NCBI RefSeq assembly: GCF_009192775.1
Contig: NZ_VTFX01000006.1
Coordinates: forward strand, 232,570-296,569
Reading direction: 5' to 3'
DNA: 64,000 nucleotides
Origin: Arthrobacter yangruifuii
Lineage (GTDB): Bacteria; Actinomycetota; Actinomycetes; Actinomycetales; Micrococcaceae
Shown: positions 23,705 through 31,048 of the stretch, one piece after another
How the letters are laid out: each line of letters starts with the position of its first letter
Numbering within the stretch: position 1 is the first letter of the stretch
The notes under the pieces: generated by a model
Seen by the model: the letters and a program-made list of their open reading frames with translations, nothing else
Told to the model about the DNA's origin: nothing
The model's database searches: none
Position numbers and translations under genes: made by a program

Positions 23705-24871
23705 ATGCTTCGCTCCCTTTACTCCGGTATCTCCGGCCTCCGCTCACACCAGACCATGCTGGATGTCACCGGCAACAACATCGCCAACGTCAACACGGCG
23801 GGCTATAAGGCCACTGCGGTGCAGTTCCAGGACACCCTGTCCCAGCTGACCCAGGGCGCCACCGCCCCGCGTGCCGCCAACGGCGGCTCCAACCCGGCGC
23901 AGGTGGGGCTGGGCGTGCTGGTTTCGGGCATCAGCACCAACTTCAGCCAGGGATCGGCGCAGGCCACCGGCCGGGCCGAGGACCTGATGCTCAGCGGCGA
24001 GGGCTTCTTCGTCACCCGCCAGGGCAACACCTCCACCTACACCCGTTCCGGTGCGTTCAACCTCGACGGCAACGGCCGCCTGGTCGCCGCCGACGGCAGC
24101 ATTGTCCAGGGCTGGACCGCCAACGGCGACGGTGCCATCAATACCGGCGGCGCCTTAGGCAACATTGTCTTCCCGGACGGCGCCGTCGCCCCGGCCGCAG
24201 CCACCAATGCCGCCACCATGGCCGGAAACCTGCCCGGCGAGACCCTCGCCGGAGGCACGGTGGTACGTGACATGAATGTCTACGATGCGGATGGCGCGGC
24301 CTCGGTGGTTCCCCTGACCTTCACGCGCACCGAGGGCGGCTGGAGCGTCAGCGCCCCGAACGCGGCCCCGGTGAACCTGGCCTTCGCCAACGGCGCCCAG
24401 CCCGCTGCCAATGCCGGCACCATCACCGTAGGCGGCGTGGCCGTGAACCTCACCGGACTGACCAGCTACGCCGGGGTTAGCACGGCTTCGGTCACCGCCA
24501 ACGGCCGCAGCGCGGGCACGCTGGAATCCTTCTCCATCGGCAAGGACGGCACCCTGACCGGTACCTTCACCAACGGTGCCCAGCAGGCCCTGGCCCGCAT
24601 CGCCGTCGCCACCTTCGCCAACACCTCCGGGCTGGAAAAGGCCGGCAACTCCGGCTACACCGCCACCGTGAACTCCGGCGATCCGGTCATCAGCGGGGCC
24701 GGCGAGGCCGGTGCCGGAGGCATCACCAGCGGCATGCTGGAAATGTCCAATGTGGACCTGTCCCAGGAATTCACCAACCTGATCGTGGCCCAGCGCGGTT
24801 TCCAGGCCAACGCCCGCATCATCACCACCTCGGATGAAGTGCTGCAGGAACTCACCAACCTCAAGCGCTAA
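23705..24871 (+). CDS. flgE: Flagellar hook protein FlgE
   Basis: A 388-residue hook/rod-family protein. N-terminal motif LRSLYSGISGLRSHQTMLDVTGNNIANVNTAGYKA, central GLGVLVSGISTNFSQGSAQATGRAEDLMLSGEGFFVTRQGN, and C-terminal SGMLEMSNVDLSQEFTNLIVAQRGFQANARIITTSDEVLQELTNLKR are all canonical. The length suggests the hook subunit. No separate flgF or flgG gene is visible, so this is the only long hook/rod-type gene in the window. GAAAGG precedes ATG 23705. It is the last gene of the flgB operon and is followed by a hairpin. Confidence 0.93.
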   Translation: MLRSLYSGISGLRSHQTMLDVTGNNIANVNTAGYKATAVQFQDTLSQLTQGATAPRAANGGSNPAQVGLGVLVSGISTNFSQGSAQATGRAEDLMLSGEGFFVTRQGNTSTYTRSGAFNLDGNGRLVAADGSIVQGWTANGDGAINTGGALGNIVFPDGAVAPAAATNAATMAGNLPGETLAGGTVVRDMNVYDADGAASVVPLTFTRTEGGWSVSAPNAAPVNLAFANGAQPAANAGTITVGGVAVNLTGLTSYAGVSTASVTANGRSAGTLESFSIGKDGTLTGTFTNGAQQALARIAVATFANTSGLEKAGNSGYTATVNSGDPVISGAGEAGAGGITSGMLEMSNVDLSQEFTNLIVAQRGFQANARIITTSDEVLQELTNLKR

Positions 24872-24888
24872 CCCCTCTTCCGCGCACT

Positions 24889-24929
24889 CGGCGGGCTCCT
24901 CCTGCAGAATCTTCAGGCGGAGCCCGCCG
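24889..24929 (+). terminator. Hairpin after flgE
   Basis: An 11-bp perfect stem CGGCGGGCTCC / GGAGCCCGCCG with a 19-base loop, 18 bases past the flgE stop. There is no U-tract, as often seen in actinobacteria. It is followed by the flbD promoter. Confidence 0.6.
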
Positions 24930-24976
24930 CGTCGTCTAGGGACCTGCCGGACCGCCGCGCCGGACGCCGGTGTTTC

Positions 24977-25004
24977 CTAACGACGGCGCTGCAGCGGCCG
25001 AAAG
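24977..25004 (+). promoter_or_regulatory. Sigma-28-type promoter of flbD-motA-motB
   Basis: CTAA, 16 bases, GCCGAAAG. It differs from the consensus -10 at one central base but keeps the invariant spacer. The leader of about 43 nt contains a hairpin AGGGC-N8-GCCCT (25013-25030). Confidence 0.65.
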
Positions 25005-25053
25005 TAAGAGTGAGGGCCCACGGGAGCCCTGCCGAACCAGCCTGGACGGGGCA

Positions 25054-25365
25054 ATGATTGTTCTAACGCGTCTCAACGATGCCCAATTTGCGATCAATCC
25101 GGACCTGATCGAACGGATCCACGAGAATCCGGACACCACCCTGGTGATGGTCGACGGCGCCAAGTACATCGTGACCGAGAGCCTGTCCGAAGTCATCGCG
25201 CGGATTGCCGCCTACCGGGCCCTGGTGATCTCCATGGCCCGTGACATCCCTCCGCGCGGTCCCGGACGCCCCCTGGAACTGGTTCCCGACGCTTTTCCGG
25301 CAACCCCCGCCGCGGATGAAGCATCCGCCCGCAAGACCGTGCCCCAACGCCTTAGGAACGACTAA
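25054..25365 (+). CDS. flbD: FlbD-family flagellar protein
   Basis: A 103-residue protein. The first 65 residues match the small FlbD/SwrD family (MIVLTRLNDAQFAINPDLIERIHENPDTTLVMVDGAKYIVTESLSEVIARI), known in Gram-positives and spirochaetes to accompany motA/motB and, as SwrD in Bacillus, to raise motor torque. The C-terminal 35 residues are an unrelated Pro/Ala-rich tail. ATG 25054 follows GGACGGGG. Its stop overlaps the motA start by one base. Confidence 0.9.
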   Translation: MIVLTRLNDAQFAINPDLIERIHENPDTTLVMVDGAKYIVTESLSEVIARIAAYRALVISMARDIPPRGPGRPLELVPDAFPATPAADEASARKTVPQRLRND

Positions 25366-26168
25366 TGGATCCAGCAACAATTATCGGCTTAGTCCTCGCC
25401 TTCGGGTCGCTGTACGCCATGATCACCCTCGAAGGAGCCCACGTTTCGGCGCTCCTGCTGCCGGCCCCCATGATCCTCGTGTTCGGCGCCACCATCGCCG
25501 TGGGACTGGCCGGCGGCACCCTGAAGGACTTCATCTTCTCCTTCAAGTCCCTGCCCCGGGCCTTCACGGGCAAGACGCCCCGCCCCCAGGAGACCATTGA
25601 CAAGGTGGTGCTGCTGGCGGAAAAGGCCCGCAGCGAAGGCCTCCTCGCCCTGGAACAGGACGCCGCGGAAGCGGAGGATCCCTTCCTGCGCACGGCCCTG
25701 CAGAACATCGCCGACGGCACCGACAGCGAGGAGCTGCGGGTGCTGCTCGAAGACGAAATCGCCAGCAAGGCCGCCACGGACAAGGTCCCGGTGAAGTTCT
25801 TCAACGGCCTCGGCGGCTACGCACCCACCATCGGCATCATCGGCACCGTCGTTTCCCTGACCCACGTCCTGGAGAACCTCTCCACCCCGGACCATCTGGG
25901 ACCCATGATCGCCACCGCCTTCGTGGCCACCCTCTGGGGCCTGCTCTCGGCGAACTTCATCTGGCTGCCCATCAGTACCCGGCTCAAGCGGCTGGCGGAC
26001 CTGGAAGCGGAGGATCTGAACCTGCTGATGGAAGGCGTCCTGGCCCTGCAGGCCGGCAGCCAGCCGCGCCTGCTCGGAGAGCGGCTGCGGGCCATGGTTC
26101 CCGCCCACAGCCTGGGCGGCAAAGCAGACAAGGACGACGCCGCGGATAAGGTCCAGGCCGCAGCGTGA
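25365..26168 (+). CDS. motA: Flagellar stator protein MotA
   Basis: A 267-residue membrane protein with four hydrophobic segments and a cytoplasmic loop rich in charged residues (ETIDKVVLLAEKARSEGLLALEQDAAEAEDPFLRTALQNIADG). The later segments GGYAPTIGIIGTVVSLTHVLENLSTPDHLGPMIATAFVATLWGLLSANFIWLPI, carrying the conserved prolines that surround the MotB aspartate, are typical. It forms the torque-generating ion channel with MotB and acts on FliG. One-base and four-base overlaps couple it to flbD and motB. Confidence 0.96.
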   Translation: MDPATIIGLVLAFGSLYAMITLEGAHVSALLLPAPMILVFGATIAVGLAGGTLKDFIFSFKSLPRAFTGKTPRPQETIDKVVLLAEKARSEGLLALEQDAAEAEDPFLRTALQNIADGTDSEELRVLLEDEIASKAATDKVPVKFFNGLGGYAPTIGIIGTVVSLTHVLENLSTPDHLGPMIATAFVATLWGLLSANFIWLPISTRLKRLADLEAEDLNLLMEGVLALQAGSQPRLLGERLRAMVPAHSLGGKADKDDAADKVQAAA

Positions 26169-26986
26169 GCACCCGGCGCCGGCGTCCCAAACAGCAGGAG
26201 GAGGACGACCACCCCGACGAACGCTGGATGGCGTCCTACATGGACATGGTGACCGTGCTGATGTGCATGTTCATTGTGCTTTTTGCCATGTCCACGGTGG
26301 ATGCGGAGAAGTTCGCCCAGCTGAAGGAATCGCTGGCCACCGGCTTCGGTGCTGCGGAAACCCAGACCGTGGATACCGCCGTCGGCGTCGTTGTTCCTCC
26401 GGACATGGTCGATGACAAGGAAACCCTTGAACCCGAGGCGTCCCTGGCGGCGCTGGCGGCCCAGGAAGTGGAGGACCTGACGGAACTGCGGGACGCCATT
26501 TACGCCGGGCTGCAGGAAAAGGGCCTGGAGGACTCGGTCCGGTTTGAAATAGACGAGCGGGGCCTGACCATCCGGCTGGTCAGCTCCGACATGTTCTTCG
26601 ACCCGGACATGGCGGACCTCACGGCGGAGGCCGTGCAGGTGCTGGACACCGTGGGGCCCGCCCTGGCTCCCACCACCTATGAGGTGTCCGTGGAGGGCCA
26701 CACCGCCCAGGTGCGGCAGTTCGCGGATAACGCCCTGGACTGGGAGCTGTCCTCCGCCCGGTCGGTGAACGTCCTGCGGTACCTGGTCTCCAACGGGAAA
26801 GTGACCCAGGAACGCGTCAAGGCAGTGGGCTACGGGGAAGCGCGTCCGCTGACGCCGGGGAAGACCCCGGAGGAGCTGGCCCGCAACCGGCGGGTGGACA
26901 TTGTGGTGCTCTCCGGACAGCGCGAGGACGTGCGTTCGCTCCTGCCCGCCATTGCCGCCGAACAGGCGGATGACCCGGCGTCCTGA
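26165..26986 (+). CDS. motB: Flagellar stator protein MotB (OmpA-like peptidoglycan anchor)
   Basis: A 273-residue protein with a short basic cytoplasmic N-terminus, one transmembrane helix (about 24-44) and the essential ion-accepting Asp27 in WMASYMDMVTVLMCMFIVLF. The C-terminal half is an OmpA-type peptidoglycan-binding domain (YEVSVEGHTAQVRQFADNALDWELSSARSVNVLRYLV, VKAVGYGEARPL). Start GTG 26165 overlaps the motA stop. Proton versus sodium coupling cannot be told safely from the sequence. Confidence 0.96.
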   Translation: MSTRRRRPKQQEEDDHPDERWMASYMDMVTVLMCMFIVLFAMSTVDAEKFAQLKESLATGFGAAETQTVDTAVGVVVPPDMVDDKETLEPEASLAALAAQEVEDLTELRDAIYAGLQEKGLEDSVRFEIDERGLTIRLVSSDMFFDPDMADLTAEAVQVLDTVGPALAPTTYEVSVEGHTAQVRQFADNALDWELSSARSVNVLRYLVSNGKVTQERVKAVGYGEARPLTPGKTPEELARNRRVDIVVLSGQREDVRSLLPAIAAEQADDPAS

Positions 26987-27013
26987 CACGCCGAGGCGGC
27001 CGGGGCCGAGCTG

Positions 27014-27041
27014 CTAACTTCCCGGCGGCCGGTGCCGATAG
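27014..27041 (+). promoter_or_regulatory. Sigma-28-type promoter of the fliM-flhA unit
   Basis: CTAA, 16 bases, GCCGATAG. The predicted start point falls at about 27048-27050, coinciding with the GTG chosen for fliM, so the mRNA would be leaderless. Confidence 0.75.
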
Positions 27042-27049
27042 TTGCTCTT

Positions 27050-27949
27050 GTGACGGTCCAAGATTCACTTTCCTTAGTTGTGCCCCAAGATGCCAAGCCC
27101 GTAGTGGCGTACGATTTCAGCCGCCCGACCACCCTCGCCCGTGAACATACCCGGGTGCTGGAGATGGCCTTCGAAACCTTTGCCCGGCAGTGGGGCACGC
27201 AGCTCACGGCCAAGGTCCGGGTTCTCTCCCAGGTAACCCGGGAAGACGTCCAGGTGCTGAGCTATGACGAATACTCCGGGTCCCTGCCGGACAACACCTG
27301 CATGGTGCTGTTTGACGTGGCCGGAATTCCGGCCAAAGCCGTCATCCAGTTCCCCATTTCAGCGGCGCTGACCTGGGTGGGGCACATGCTCGGCGGCACC
27401 GGCGCCCAGTCGGCCCCGGAGCGGAAATTCACCCATATCGAACAGGCCCTGCTGGACAGAATCATGGATGACGCCGTGGAGGACCTGCACTATTCCCTCG
27501 GGCACCTGATGCCGGAACCGCTGAGCCTGGCATCCATCCACTACAACTCCCAGTTCGCGCAGGCGGCAGCCGCCCGGGACGCCATGATCGTTGCCAATTT
27601 TGAAATGCTGGTGGGGGAGAGCGCCGCAGCCGCCACCATCGCCATCCCGGCCGCCGCCATCCTTCCCCGTCTGGACCCGCTGGGCGCCCAGTCCAGCACC
27701 GCGCCGCCGGCGGAACTGGTCAGGAGGCAGGTGGCACACGTGCCCGTCAAGGTCTGCCTGCAGCTGGAACCCATCACGGTCCTGCCCGCCATGGTGCTCA
27801 ATCTCGCCGTCGGCGACGTCCTGAACCTGGGACACCCCCGCCACCGCCCGCTGAACGTCACCGTTGACGGTCAGACGCTGGCACAGGCAGCAGTAGGAGC
27901 CAGCGGGTCACGCCTTGCCGGCAGCATCGTCAGTATCGAGGAGAAGTAA
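27050..27949 (+). CDS. fliM: Flagellar motor switch protein FliM
   Basis: A 299-residue switch protein: YDFSRPTTLAREHTRVLEMAFETFARQWGTQL near the N-terminus, the middle CheC-like domain (PISAALTWVGHMLGG, FTHIEQALLDRIMDDAVEDL), and a C-terminal SpoA/FliN-like domain (VPVKVCLQLEPITVLPAMVLNLAVGDVLNLGHPRHRPLNVTVDG). The frame permits GTG 27032, but that codon lies in the promoter -10 region, so GTG 27050 at the expected transcription start is preferred; no Shine-Dalgarno is present. The N-terminal CheY-binding peptide of the LSQxEIDxLL type is absent, even when reading the frame upstream. Confidence 0.92.
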   Translation: MTVQDSLSLVVPQDAKPVVAYDFSRPTTLAREHTRVLEMAFETFARQWGTQLTAKVRVLSQVTREDVQVLSYDEYSGSLPDNTCMVLFDVAGIPAKAVIQFPISAALTWVGHMLGGTGAQSAPERKFTHIEQALLDRIMDDAVEDLHYSLGHLMPEPLSLASIHYNSQFAQAAAARDAMIVANFEMLVGESAAAATIAIPAAAILPRLDPLGAQSSTAPPAELVRRQVAHVPVKVCLQLEPITVLPAMVLNLAVGDVLNLGHPRHRPLNVTVDGQTLAQAAVGASGSRLAGSIVSIEEK

Positions 27950-27952
27950 CCC

Positions 27953-28654
27953 ATGTCCAGCCCCCACAGCCTGCACGCAGACGCCGTTTCCGCACTTGTG
28001 CGCGGCCTGCCCACGCCCCTTGTCCTGGAACCCATCCCGCACAACGGCGCGGGAGTGCCGGCGTCGCACGCCGCCACTGCAGTCACCGCGTCCTTCGTGG
28101 GCACCGAATCGGCGGACCTCGCCCTGGTCCTGGACAGCTCCACACCGCTGGCCGACGTCGCGGGCACGGATTCGGCGCTCGTCTCGGCGGCCGATGTGCT
28201 GCGCCCCTCGCTCGAAGCTGCCAGCGCCACGCTGGGTGTCGGTGTGCTCGGCGAAGCCCGCACCGAGGACGCCTCCGCCCTCTTCTCGGATCCGGACAGC
28301 GTCGTCTTTGAACTGCGCTCCCCGGAGGGCACCGCCGGGTGGTTCGCCATCCGGCTGCGCGACACCCCGGGTGCCACCGGCGCGGACACGGACCCCTCGA
28401 TCATCGGCAAAATGGGCCGCATCAACAACATCGAGATGGCGCTGACCGTGGAGATCGGGCACACCCGCATGTCCGTGCGCGACGTGCTGAACCTGGAGCC
28501 CGGCCGCGTGGTGGAGCTTGACCGCTCCGCCGGTGCGCCCGCCGACATCCTGCTGAACGGACGGTTGATCGCCAACGGCGAAGTGGTGGTCATCGACCAG
28601 GATTACGCGGTGCGGATCACCAAGATCCTGGACGTGGTCGAGGGGCTCAATTAG
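27953..28654 (+). CDS. fliN: Flagellar motor switch protein FliN (extended N-terminus)
   Basis: A 233-residue protein. The C-terminal 85 residues form the SpoA/FliN domain (MALTVEIGHTRMSVRDVLNLEPGRVVELDRSAGAPADILLNGRLIANGEVVVIDQDYAVRITKIL), nearly invariant in FliN. About 145 extra N-terminal residues recall the FliY type, in which a CheC-like domain precedes FliN, but I do not see the CheC phosphatase motif. It builds the lower C-ring with FliM. It follows fliM by 3 bases. Confidence 0.92.
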   Translation: MSSPHSLHADAVSALVRGLPTPLVLEPIPHNGAGVPASHAATAVTASFVGTESADLALVLDSSTPLADVAGTDSALVSAADVLRPSLEAASATLGVGVLGEARTEDASALFSDPDSVVFELRSPEGTAGWFAIRLRDTPGATGADTDPSIIGKMGRINNIEMALTVEIGHTRMSVRDVLNLEPGRVVELDRSAGAPADILLNGRLIANGEVVVIDQDYAVRITKILDVVEGLN

Positions 28655-29163
28655 TGGACACCCTGTTCCTGGGTCTCCGCGTCCTGGTTTCACTCGGCGC
28701 CGTGCTGGCACTCCTGTGGTTCCTGCAGCGCCGGTTTAGCCGCGCCAACGGATCCGCCGGCGCGAACGCCGCCGTCCGGGTGATCAGCCGCCAGCCGCTG
28801 ACTCCCAAAACCTCCCTGGTGATAGTGGAGACCGACGGCAAGCACCTCCTGCTCGGGGTGGCCGAAGGATCGGTCAACCTGCTGCACACCATGGGCCTCC
28901 CGGCGGCGCCGGCATCCGACGCCGGGTTCGCCGCGTCGCTGAAAACGGCGGAAACCGCCGATGCCTATCAGCCGTCCGCCGGCACCGCGGGTCCCTATCC
29001 CGCGTCCTACGCCGGGCCGTCGCCGCGCCGCACCGCACGGGGTGCCCATGCCCTGCCGTCCGCCCCACCTGTGCCGGAAAAATCCGCGCTGGCCGGCTCC
29101 ATCCTGGCCCCCGAAACCTGGCGCCAGGCCGGTGCCGCGCTGCGCGGGGGACGCAAAGGGTGA
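28654..29163 (+). CDS. fliO: Flagellar biosynthesis protein FliO
   Basis: A 169-residue protein with a single N-terminal transmembrane helix (LGLRVLVSLGAVLALLWFLQRRF) and a small beta-rich cytoplasmic domain typical of FliO (VRVISRQPLTPKTSLVIVETDGKHLLLGVAEGSVNLLH). The C-terminal 70 residues are low-complexity. FliO helps assemble the FliP ring of the export gate. Start GTG 28654 overlaps the fliN stop and its end overlaps fliP by four bases. Confidence 0.88.
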   Translation: MDTLFLGLRVLVSLGAVLALLWFLQRRFSRANGSAGANAAVRVISRQPLTPKTSLVIVETDGKHLLLGVAEGSVNLLHTMGLPAAPASDAGFAASLKTAETADAYQPSAGTAGPYPASYAGPSPRRTARGAHALPSAPPVPEKSALAGSILAPETWRQAGAALRGGRKG

Positions 29164-30014
29164 GCGCCGCCGTCGACGTACGCCGGGCCCGCCACGGCCT
29201 TGCACTGGCCGCCGTTCTGCTTTTCGCCATAGCTGCGCTGCTGCTGCTGGGCGCAGCCGCCGGGCACGCCACCACCTTTGATCCGCCGGCTCCGTCCGCA
29301 CCCGCGGCCCCTTCCGCTCCCGCCGCGCCCGACGGCGACGGCGGCGGCCTGAGCATCGACATCAACGGCCAGGACGGCGGGTCCTCCACCGCGGTGACCA
29401 CCCTGATCGGCATCACCCTGCTTTCCGTGGCGCCGTCGCTGCTGCTGATGCTGAGCTCCTTCACCAAGATCTTCGTGGTGCTGGCCATGACGCGGAACGC
29501 CCTGTCGCTGCCGTCGATCCCGCCCAACCAGGTCCTGGCCGGGCTGGCCCTGTTCCTCTCGCTGTTCATCATGGCGCCGGTCATCAGCGAAATTAACTCC
29601 CTCGCCGTGCAGCCCTACCTCAACGGCGACATCAATTTCGACGCAGCCCTCGACACCGGCACCGGCCCGCTGCAGCAGTTCATGCTCGCCCACACCCGCG
29701 AAGAGGACATTGCCCTGATGACCCGCGCGGCCGGGCAGGAGAACCCGGAAACCCCCGAGTCCGTTCCGCTGACCACGCTGATTCCGGCGTTCATGATCTC
29801 GGAGCTGCGCGCGGCGTTCATTATCGGGTTCGTCATTTTCGTGCCGTTCCTGGTCATCGACCTGGTGGTCTCCGCGGCGCTGATGTCCATGGGCATGATG
29901 ATGCTTCCGCCGGTGATGATCTCCCTGCCGTTCAAGATCCTGCTGTTCATCCTCGTGGACGGTTGGGGACTGATCATCACCTCCCTGGTCAACAGCTATC
30001 AGGGCGGCACCTAG
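29160..30014 (+). CDS. fliP: Flagellar export gate protein FliP
   Basis: A 284-residue protein with a cleavable N-terminal signal sequence (about residues 10-40) and four transmembrane segments. Conserved FliP parts: LLLMLSSFTKIFVVLAMTRNALSLPSIPPNQVLAGLALFLSLFIMAPV and TTLIPAFMISELRAAFIIGFVIFVPFLVIDLVVSAALMSMGMMMLPPVMISLPFKILLFILVDGWGLI. It forms the core of the FliPQR export channel. A Pro/Ala-rich insert follows the signal region. Confidence 0.97.
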   Translation: MSAAVDVRRARHGLALAAVLLFAIAALLLLGAAAGHATTFDPPAPSAPAAPSAPAAPDGDGGGLSIDINGQDGGSSTAVTTLIGITLLSVAPSLLLMLSSFTKIFVVLAMTRNALSLPSIPPNQVLAGLALFLSLFIMAPVISEINSLAVQPYLNGDINFDAALDTGTGPLQQFMLAHTREEDIALMTRAAGQENPETPESVPLTTLIPAFMISELRAAFIIGFVIFVPFLVIDLVVSAALMSMGMMMLPPVMISLPFKILLFILVDGWGLIITSLVNSYQGGT

Positions 30015-30289
30015 TGGATACAAGCGCCGTCCTGGACATCGCCATGCAGGGACTGTGGGTCGCGGCCAAGCTCTCCGCCCCGGTGCTGATCACGGCACTG
30101 GTGGTGGGGTTCGGCATCTCGCTGCTGCAGTCCATCACCCAGATCCAGGAAGTGACCCTTTCCTTCGTGCCCAAGGCCCTCGCCGTGGCCGTCGCCCTGC
30201 TGGTCTGCGGACACTGGATGATTTCGGAAATAGTGTCCTTCACCCACGAGATGTTCGCCAGGATCCCGTCCCTGCTCGGCGGAGGCTAG
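30014..30289 (+). CDS. fliQ: Flagellar export gate protein FliQ
   Basis: A 91-residue protein with two transmembrane helices and the family motif LITALVVGFGISLLQSITQIQEVTLSFVPKALAV. It wraps around the FliP ring in the export gate. GTG 30014 shares one base with the fliP stop and is preferred to the ATG further upstream within fliP. The next start (fliR) follows the stop directly. Confidence 0.95.
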   Translation: MDTSAVLDIAMQGLWVAAKLSAPVLITALVVGFGISLLQSITQIQEVTLSFVPKALAVAVALLVCGHWMISEIVSFTHEMFARIPSLLGGG

Positions 30290-31048
30290 ATGGAGATCAC
30301 CCTTGACCAGGACTGGATTGAGGCGTTCCTGCTGGCGTCGGTGCGGATGGTGGCCTTTCTGATCATCGCCCCGCCGTTCTCCTACAACGCGTTCCCGGCC
30401 CGGATCAAGGCCATGCTCGGGCTGGGCCTGGGCCTGGCGATCGCCCCGCAGGTGAGCGAGGGATACAACGCCCTGGGCACCGGGGCGTTCTTCATGGCCG
30501 TCGTGATGGAACTGCTGGTGGGCGCCGCCCTGGGGTTCCTGGTGATGGTGGTGTTCTCCGCCGTGCAGTCCGCCGGCAACCTGATTGATACCTTCGGCGG
30601 CTTCCAGCTGGCCCAGGCCTTCGACCCGCAGTCCATGGTCAACGGCGCCCAGTTCACGCGCATCTTCCAGGTCACCGCCCTGGCCCTGCTTTTCGCCTCG
30701 GACGGCTACCAGCTGATCATCGGCGGGCTGATGCGCAGCTTCACGGCACTGCCGCTGACCGGCGGGCTGGACCTGGCGGAACCGGTCTCCGCACTGACCG
30801 GGGCTGTGTCGCAGATGTTCCTGGCCTCGGTGCAGATTGCCGGTCCGCTCCTGGTGGTCCTGTTCCTGGCCGATGCCGGGCTGGGCCTGCTCACCCGGGT
30901 GGCCCCTGCATTGAACGCCTTCGCCCTCGGCTTCCCGCTGAAGATCCTGCTCACCCTGTCCCTGGCCTCCATGGTTTTCCTGGCCCTGCCGCGCATCGTA
31001 TCCGCGCTGGTCTCCGCCATCGAAGGCGCGCTGGCGGGGGTGGGATAG
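30290..31048 (+). CDS. fliR: Flagellar export gate protein FliR
   Basis: A 252-residue polytopic membrane protein with about six hydrophobic segments. Family features: RMVAFLIIAPPFSYNAFPARIKAMLGLGLGLAIAPQV, a central GAALGFLVMVVFSAVQSAGNLIDTFGGFQLAQAFDP, and LGLLTRVAPALNAFALGFPLKILLTL. It caps the FliP5Q4 assembly. It lies between fliQ and flhB with no intergenic space. Confidence 0.96.
   Translation: MEITLDQDWIEAFLLASVRMVAFLIIAPPFSYNAFPARIKAMLGLGLGLAIAPQVSEGYNALGTGAFFMAVVMELLVGAALGFLVMVVFSAVQSAGNLIDTFGGFQLAQAFDPQSMVNGAQFTRIFQVTALALLFASDGYQLIIGGLMRSFTALPLTGGLDLAEPVSALTGAVSQMFLASVQIAGPLLVVLFLADAGLGLLTRVAPALNAFALGFPLKILLTLSLASMVFLALPRIVSALVSAIEGALAGVG

Noticed and set aside
27032..27049. Six extra N-terminal codons of fliM from GTG 27032.
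   Set aside because: This codon overlaps the GCCGATAG promoter element and would lie upstream of the transcription start.
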